DNA of 64,000 nt from Cenococcum geophilum 1.58 (lineage: Eukaryota; Ascomycota; Dothideomycetes; Gloniales; Gloniaceae): assembly GCA_001692895.1 (NCBI GenBank), contig KV748204.1, forward strand, positions 958,771-1,022,770, given 5' to 3'. The notes below the pieces were generated by a model that did no database searches, was not told the origin of the DNA, and was given only the letters and a program-made list of their open reading frames with translations. Both the position numbers and the translations under genes were made by a program. Below are positions 57,290-64,000 of the stretch, piece after piece. Every line of letters begins with the position of its first letter. The first letter of the stretch is position 1.

Positions 57290-57301
57290 AAGAGTATGTT
57301 G

Positions 57302-57679
57302 TAAAAAAGGTGTATAGAGGTTATTTTAGTAAGCGACTTAGACGGTAAACGAGATAAGTCTCGCTAGTACTTAATTAGTATAGCTTTATATAAAACCCCT
57401 ACTAGCTTTATTAAACCCCTGCTAGCGTTATATAACCCCTGTACTTAGAAGCGCGATCTTATTTGCTGTCTAAGGGCCTTTAGTGCGAAAATGTATAAAG
57501 GTCTACTTATTAATTAAACACGACATTGCTAAAGAGCGATATATCTCTACCAGTTAACCAGTTAACCACTTTAAAAGGTAATCGATTATATTTTAAGGGT
57601 CACTTTATTTATCTATATACTTATTTATGCATTTTAGCTAATATAAAGTTCTAAAATTATAGGTTAAAATATTTTTGCG
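57302..57679. other. Sequence upstream of the RecQ-like relic
   Basis: No gene recognised. Contains three ~24-bp units with taaacccctgctagc (57390-57445) and a doubled ccagttaa motif (57550-57565). Could be promoter or terminal repeat of the element or gene that follows. Confidence 0.4.
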
Positions 57680-59807
57680 AGTCTTGTTAGGTCTACTTGT
57701 AAATCCTCTTTAGATGCCTTAAAGCAAGCAGTATTACTAACAGCAACGTGGCGACTTGCGTTATTTAACTCCTTTTAAGGCCTAGTTATATACTGCCTAA
57801 ATAAAATATATACTAACCTTAACTATTCTATAGCTCCGGAGGCTCGTATTAGATAGTTCTAAACCCTAAAATATAAAGCATTAAACGGAAATGCTTACCC
57901 GTGCTATATACTGACTCCTTAAGGGAAAGAATCCCTATACTCAATAGGTTAGAGCACTTCGCCAACTAGTTTATAGAATAGGGGATACTATACTTATTAT
58001 AAAAACTGGCTTTAGTAAAAGTATTATATTCTATGCTTTCTTAGTCTTAACTAGCCAGATTATAATATAGCTTATCCCGTTAAGTAAGCTAGGGGGGAAA
58101 TAGGTTAAATTAATTTGTTAATACCCTAGTATAAACCTATATTTAATATTAGCGAATACAAAATTCTAGAACCCTTAACTGTTTAAAAATATTAAGAATG
58201 GTATATATACCTATATACTACTTAGGCTAGAGTAAGCTATATCTCCTAAATTCTGGAAGATCCTATAGGATCTATTCTTTTAGTATTAAGTTAGACTGGT
58301 AGCTATTAATAAGTATTATATACTCTATTAGTAAAAGAAGTTTTAGAGCGACTTTGTCTTAATCTATAAGCTACGCCGGTTTCTTTTATTAAGTGTTATT
58401 TTTTTTAGCTACTCTATAACTATAGACATTAAGATAGAGCAAGTAGTAAAAAAAAATGGTGGGTTTTAGCCGGAGGGAACTAAATTGGGTATATTGGAGA
58501 TTATCCGTACATCTATTAACCGACCGGATATCTTAATTTATATATTTCCGATACTAAAAGGAAAGATAAGCTGCTATAAGCAGTTATACTTCTTACTTAA
58601 CTAAGCAGTTAAGTTTTTAGGTAATGGCTTAACCCCTTAGAAAATCCTAAAAATAATTATATTTCTTAACGGTAGAAGACGCATCGCGGCAGTCTCTTAG
58701 TACCTTAAGGAGTCTCTTATTTAGAAGGGCTACTTAGCGCGTTTTATAAACCAGATAGTTAGGATATATATATCTTATATAGCGAAGTATAATTAGGATA
58801 GGATATATAATATTTTCCGTAGTAAGCAGTTAGATATTTGGATTATAGTAGCTATAACTGCTCTCGGAATAGGTATAGATATCCTAGATATTTATATAGT
58901 TATTTAATAGAATTTCCTAATTATAGATAATATTGGAGATCTATGGTAAAGGTTTAGTTATATAGTAAGGGGTTACAATAAAACCGGAGTAGCTGTATTC
59001 TTTATACCGTATTAGGCGTTTAATTGGTTAGGATATTAAAAGGAGTTAACTTAAGAAGAAGTTACCGGTTAAATAATGTCTAAGTTAAAACGTAGACGTA
59101 ATATACTCTTATGCAATCGCCAGGCGAGTTAGTTATAGCAATTATTTTCTTAGGGGAGCAGTCGCGAGTCCGATTTAGATTATAATGGCAACTTATTAGA
59201 CCAGTACCCTTATTTAAACTAGGAACTTAACGGTATAACTACTAACTAGTTAACTAATAAGAATAAAGTTCGTCCCTAGATAAAGTAGGAGATTAAAAGT
59301 AGGGACTCTATAAGCGATTATTGGAGGGCTATACTAAATAGTAACTGCCACCGTAAATACCTACTTAAGTTTCTTTAGGAGGACAAATGTAATCCTAAAA
59401 TATAAACTCCAAAGGCACTATAGGAGAGTTGTTGTAACGGTATAGGTTATAACCCTAATTTTCTTATTATAACCACTGCGCCAACTACTCCTGTCTCCCT
59501 TTAAAAACCAACCTTAGGCTTAAAGTAAGGTGTTACTCTCTAATGGCTGGCTAAGTGGTGTTAAGTATAAGTAAATAAGTTGGTCCTAATAGAAAAGAGA
59601 TTTACTCTAATGCCTTTTTTATATTTCTTGCCTAGTTACTACTAGTGGGCAATTATACGCGCCTTTAATAAGGTTACCTTAGCTGCTAAGTTTCTAATAT
59701 AAACTATAGAAGATCTCTATAAGCATTTCCTATTAAATAAATGGAAGCATATTATAGCTTAGGGAGAGTAGCTAGTTTAGTTCCTTTGCTAGAATATAGA
59801 TAGTATA

Positions 59808-61717
59808 CCCATAACGTTTTGGTTTCGTAAACTCAACTAACACTACCTCGCTAGCTAGGTAGCTGCTAGTACGGTATACAGCCCACCAAGAAACTCAGAA
59901 AATTACGATATATTTACTACTTATTTTTATAAGGCCCTCGCCGTACTACAATTCCGTTGGCCTTGTTGTAGGCCCTTATGACTTTACGTGCATCTATCTC
60001 TTTGCGCTTCTGGGCCTTAATTACCTTATTGGCAGCCCTTTTCTTAAGCTTCCTTAGCTTCTCTTATGTATCCTACAACACTAAGAGTTTAGAATTCTCT
60101 ACAGTATTGCGCCTATCTTGTATATAAAGTACGCCTCCCGTTTAAAGTGACTGCCGAGCATCCTTTTGTATATCCTTACGCTTCTGCGCTATAGCAGTAG
60201 TGCGTAATAAGTCTCTATATGCAGCCTTAGCTATAACCGCAATTGCTAGGCTACCACGTATAAACTTTTCGTGCAGAATATACTACGTATCCTCGTCCTC
60301 CTCCTAATCTAGTAGGTTAGCTAGTACTGTAAGCGTACGCGCATAAGCTGGTGTCTCTAGAAGGTGATTTTCTATAAAACCTGCATCTATAGGCGTTATT
60401 GCCCGTGGTAATAGTATTTGAATTTAGCTAAGCATAACAGCGGGATTAAAAGGAATTAGCCCTAATTTTGCCTAGGCGCTTAGAACTATGCTTCTCTTAA
60501 ATATATTAAGGCGAACTTTGTGTAGAGCTTATAGAAACTCCATCTTGTTAAAATCTATACAGCTATTTCAAAAGGCCCTAGCTATAGCTTGCCCATACCA
60601 GTACTTATATAGCTAGAAAACTATAATATTAAGAGGCTGACAGATATGCGTTATATGCGGAATTGTAGCGAATAAGACAATTAGATAGTTATTGTAGAAC
60701 TATATAAATTGCCTAGTAAAATGGCTAGTGTGGCTATCTAGGATAAGGAGTCGATTTTTGCTGATTTAGCGCTTCTTAGACCACTGTTTGAAGTAAATAG
60801 CCCACTTTAATAGTAGCTAATTGTTAATATATACAGTGTCGCTTGCTCCTAGCAAGTAATTGCTTAGCAGCTTATCTGTTTATGTGCACTAGCGCTTTTA
60901 TATAGTTTTACCTGCTAGGATAATAAGCGGAGGCCCTATAGCTCTATTACTAGAAATGACTTCTGCAACCATAGCTAATTTGCGGCTGGTATCCTTTGTA
61001 GTAGTAATTTAAAAGGCCTTTAAAGCTATAATTACCTTCTCTTTCTTACCTGCGCCTAGGCGTATACCCGTTTCATTATAATTGTATATATCTTTTACTA
61101 TAATTTTATAAAGCCCCACCACGCAATTATAGTCCTCGTACTAGCGCGATAGCGCTATTAGGTCTTCCGCCGCCTGTCTTTTTAGCTTCCTAGGATTTTT
61201 AGTACGTAGACTAAATTTAGGGTGGCGCTTAAGAAATTTGTTGGTTTAATGGCTGCCACAGAGTAGTGGTTTTTTTAGGCCGGTGTGACGCGATTTAAGT
61301 ATATAATTACACTCCCACTTAAGCTCTTGGACTATTGCACGCGTTTTAAGCGCGTTATAGCAATGCAGCTATATTAGAAGGCCCTTCTCCTTATATGGAG
61401 TAAGTAGTAGGTTATAAGCTGGTAGCCTAGGCTGTGCAGGGAGTCTATTAACACGATTCTTAACGCGGTTATATTTGGTATAGAAATGGCGCGCAGTAGC
61501 AGCAATAGAAGGAAACTTATTGGCTATATAGGCAGCAAAGGCCTTTTAGACCTTAGCCTTATCTTTAAGAGGATTAGAAGTTATGGTTGTAGATAATTAT
61601 TACGGTTTAAAGTTTAAAGTTATTTTTTGGGTTTCTTGGTAGGCTGTATACCGTATTAGCAACTACCTAGCTAGCGAGGTGGTGTTGGTTGAGTTTACGA
61701 AACCAAAACGTCACGGG
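59808..61717 (-). mobile_element. Fot1/pogo DNA transposon with ~95-bp inverted repeats
   Basis: Inverted repeats at 59808-59903 and 61622-61717 (cccgtgacgttttggtttcg type); the differences between them are nearly all transitions. TA dinucleotides flank both ends (59806-59807, 61718-61719), the Tc1/mariner target. The minus-strand interior carries a CENP-B/DDE transposase. It is inserted in the RecQ-like gene; removing it with one TA restores the frame. Confidence 0.93.
59923..61600 (-). pseudogene. Fot1/pogo-type DDE transposase
   Basis: Minus strand, roughly 550 codons. N-terminal helix-turn-helix-like AFAAYIANKFPSIAATARHF, then the CENP-B-type RHPKFSLRTKNPRKL. The DDE core reads DIYNYNETGIRLGAG near 61070 (Asp worn to Asn in the canonical MDETG), LLILDSHTSHFTRQFIQFYN near 60730 (Asp present), and HITHICQPLNIIVFQ near 60640 (canonical QPLD worn to QPLN). 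Two of three catalytic acidic residues are lost by G-to-A changes, so the copy is dead. The basic C-terminus reads KLKKRAANKVIKAQKRKEID. Few stops remain, all TAA/TAG. Confidence 0.88.
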
Positions 61718-62142
61718 TACTAGCTAAGTAGTTAGAGTCTAGGAAATCTAAGAAACTAGTATTTAGCACTAGTGACTCATTATCTGGGGCTAGTAGCGCT
61801 AGTAATAGTAAGCTTATAGCCGATAAATAAAGGGTATCGGTTATAGAAAGATAAACTAAGATTAATAATAAGACTGCTTTACTAGTTATATTATAATAAA
61901 AAAAGCTTATAGAGAACTATATACGCTTATTTAGCTTAGTACCAAAATTTCCCTTTTTAATAGTAGTGCTATCTTTAGCTAAAGGAGTTACTCTATTTCC
62001 CCTTAACCAGTATAATATGCTATCCCCTTTACTATAGTATAACCAGTCACTAAGATAAGGTTATAGTGGTTTACACTAGTCGCAGTAGCGAGAAATTAAA
62101 TACAAGTAGTTGTAGGAACTAGAATTATAGAGTAGTAAAAGC

Positions 62143-62215
62143 GTGGTGCTAGAGACTAAACTGCTAGTGCTAGAGACTTAACTAATAGTGCTGGAGACTT
62201 AACTAGTGGACTCGT
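62143..62215 (+). repeat. 24-bp in-frame repeat (LVLETQLI) in the RecQ-like extension
   Basis: Three 24-bp units (core gtgctagagacttaacta) keep the frame and code LVLETQLI-type octapeptides, compatible with a short coiled coil. Confidence 0.75.
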
Positions 62216-63741
62216 AGACTGCTTCGCTAACTAATAGTATAGAGCCTAGCCTAGAACCACCGATAGCTCCTAGTAGTAGAACCTATAAAGGTAGGAAAAA
62301 AAGGGTAAAGACCGCAGATTTTACTGCTAATAAAATGTAGCGGGGTTTAGAGGGTATAGCTTCTATCTTATATAGGCAGTTAATATTAGCACCTAATAGT
62401 GAGAATATTAGCGGCCTAGTGTTAAAAAACTATAGTAAAGAGATAAGAAATAATGGGCGGGATAGGCGCAAGCGGTTGTTAACACTAAAAGCTATATGTT
62501 TAGGAATATAGGAGGTATAAATAAAATGGGCTTGGCATTCCTAGATAGTTTAGCTTTATTACGTGCTAGAAGGGTATAAGTAATTAATCTCTAAATAAAC
62601 TTTTATATTAAATTAAACCAGAAAGCAGTTAAGGAATTAATTAGCTTATTTATTTAACTATTCTAAAGGCTATAAGTTACCACTTATTTATCCTAAAAAG
62701 AGAACTATAAACCTATTTGTTAAACTATTTACTAAACTATAATTTACTAGTTATATACACAATTTCTAAGTAGCTTATAAAATATACTCTTTATTATTAT
62801 ATACGTTTATAAATATAAGTCTAGGCTAACAGGTTAATTAGGGAGGAGCCTAAGTAGTTAACGATAGAGGATTTTAAGTAGCCTAATTATAAGGAGTAAA
62901 CTGCTAGAAGAGAGGCGGTAAGTTAAAGCGGAAGGAGTTTAAGGGGTTAAAGCTAAAGGAGTAGAGCGTTAGAAGGAAATCTAAGGAGTTAAGTAAGGAT
63001 TTATAGATATACACAAGAGCGGCTAAATTAAGGAGTTAGGAGGAGCTGGTTAATCTACTAGCGAAGGTATACTATTATACCGCTATATTTAGTCTAAAAA
63101 CTAAGCTACCTATTTCTTAGAGTTGCTAGTAAACCGGCTAACCAGTTAACTAAGACTTAAGATATTATTAAAGGAAATTAATAATATACGTATCGTATTA
63201 CCGTATAGCGGCAACTTATTAAATAACAGATTAAGTGGTTATACTTAATAGTTTAGTTAATTATAAGTATTAAGACTCGCTATTACTATATATTAAGGTA
63301 GAAAGAACGCCAAAGTAGTTAACCCGCGTATAATAGCAATTATAATAGTACCTTAATAACTTGCTATATTAAGAAAATTGGTCTAACGTTCCTCTATTAG
63401 ATAGACTAGTAATAGTTAGGTAAACGTATTTAAGGCTATAATATAAGATGCTAGAGCACCATAACTATAATTAGTCGATATTAGAGTACTCTTCCTAGTT
63501 AATGTTCGACCTATAGAGAAGGTATACGGCTATTATTACCTTTCCCTAAGAGGCGTGGGCTCCTCATTATCTAACAGTTTAATAGGGTTAGACTGCTATA
63601 ACTCCTATAAGGCATATAGACGTTATTATCTCTCCCTAAAAAGCGGGGACTGCTTATTATCTAACTGCTGCGACTACCGCGACTGCTAAAACTGCCGAGA
63701 CTACTCCTAGCCGGTATTACCCTTATCCTTATTACTGCTGA

Positions 63742-64000
63742 TTATAATTAATTTACCGGTATTTTTACTACTCTTATTACTGCTAATTTAAATTGGCCTA
63801 TTTAAAAGGCCGAAGTGGATAGTATATAACTAGAGAGGCTGGCAGCGGTTAACTAGGTCGTGGTTTATATCCTAGGTTAACTGCTAGCCTACTTAACCCC
63901 TATAAGCGACTGCTGCCTACCTATCTATAGCAATAGTATTAGAGGTACCTATTAACTAGTCCTTAATATTATTTAGAGTTACTATATTTATACCCTTAGG
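63742..64000. other. Right edge, possible continuation of the RecQ-like frame
   Basis: After the single TGA at 63739 (which may itself come from CGA by C-to-T change) the same frame stays open, apart from TAA/TAG, to the window end. No motif is recognised. The gene could run beyond the window. Confidence 0.35.

Larger units (their letters stand above)
57680..63741 (+). pseudogene. RecQ-like (telomere-linked type) helicase, long RIP-degraded gene split by a pogo element
   Basis: Plus strand. The helicase starts with ILIIKTGFSKSIIFYAFLVL (58005-58060, Walker A GFGKS worn to GFSKS). An EQAISPKFWKIL block follows near 58220. QIIRTSINRPDILIYI-type sequence leads into the second RecA lobe near 58500. 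KIIIFLNGRRRIAAVSQYL lies near 58650, and DIWIIVATTALGIGIDILDI near 58840-58900, a RecQ motif V pattern. A zinc-type CNP..CCNGIGYNP tail follows near 59390-59450. The frame stays open except for TAA/TAG to the pogo insertion at 59806 and continues in the same frame from 61720. A Gln/Lys-rich extension reaches TGA at 63739, possibly beyond. About 1,370 codons without the insertion. Confidence 0.8.

Noticed and set aside
1-64000. tRNA, rRNA, telomere repeats or bacterial-type promoters
   Set aside because: None noticed; no TTAGGG arrays, no cloverleaf I could support, and the sequence is a eukaryotic transposon block.

Overview
The window looks like a gene-poor, transposon-packed block of a filamentous ascomycete (Pezizomycotina) genome, hit heavily by repeat-induced point mutation (RIP, CpA to TpA). 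Almost every recognisable protein reads through TAA or TAG where the family has CAA or CAG (Gln), TpA is everywhere, and the few longer open frames are low-complexity arrays or short survivors. I see no intact host gene, tRNA or rRNA. A few runs of N occur (near 16063, 49327-49392 and 52146).

Left third (1-25292): an unidentified GC-richer start is followed by a nested retrotransposon stack. Gypsy A (LTRs about 1429-1741 and 24903-25292) is split by three insertions with recognisable 5-bp target duplications: Gypsy B on the minus strand (3237-11291), Gypsy C (13059-21344), and a short non-autonomous LTR element D (21829-23592). Gypsy C itself holds a 5'-truncated LINE (15307-16986) with a ~13-bp target duplication.

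Middle (25293-45850): a degenerate minus-strand Helitron with a deleted 3' half, then three copies of an A+T-rich, pyrimidine-strand repeat family (repeat I). Inside repeat I sit a Copia element (J, 30233-36255), a non-autonomous LTR element K carrying a coiled-coil/C2H2 gag-like ORF (36420-38769), and a 2.3-kb element F made of three different minisatellites (41347-43653). A mariner-type MITE and two RIP-eroded Ala/Pro-rich reading frames also lie here.

Right third (45850-64000): a second Helitron copy with the Pif1-like helicase legible; a LINE copy flanked by a 12-bp duplication but with its 3' part replaced by an inverted F-like block plus a Mutator-like (MULE) transposon; and a very long RIP-degraded RecQ-like helicase gene (about 57680-63741, perhaps running off the edge), interrupted by a Fot1/pogo transposon whose removal restores one continuous frame. 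RecQ-like helicases of this type are often telomere-linked in fungi, so a subtelomeric position is possible but not shown here.

There is no cellular pathway to reconstruct. The interest lies in the insertion order, in the F family of tandem-array elements, in the long RecQ-like relic, and in palindromic or hairpin structures in the MULE.
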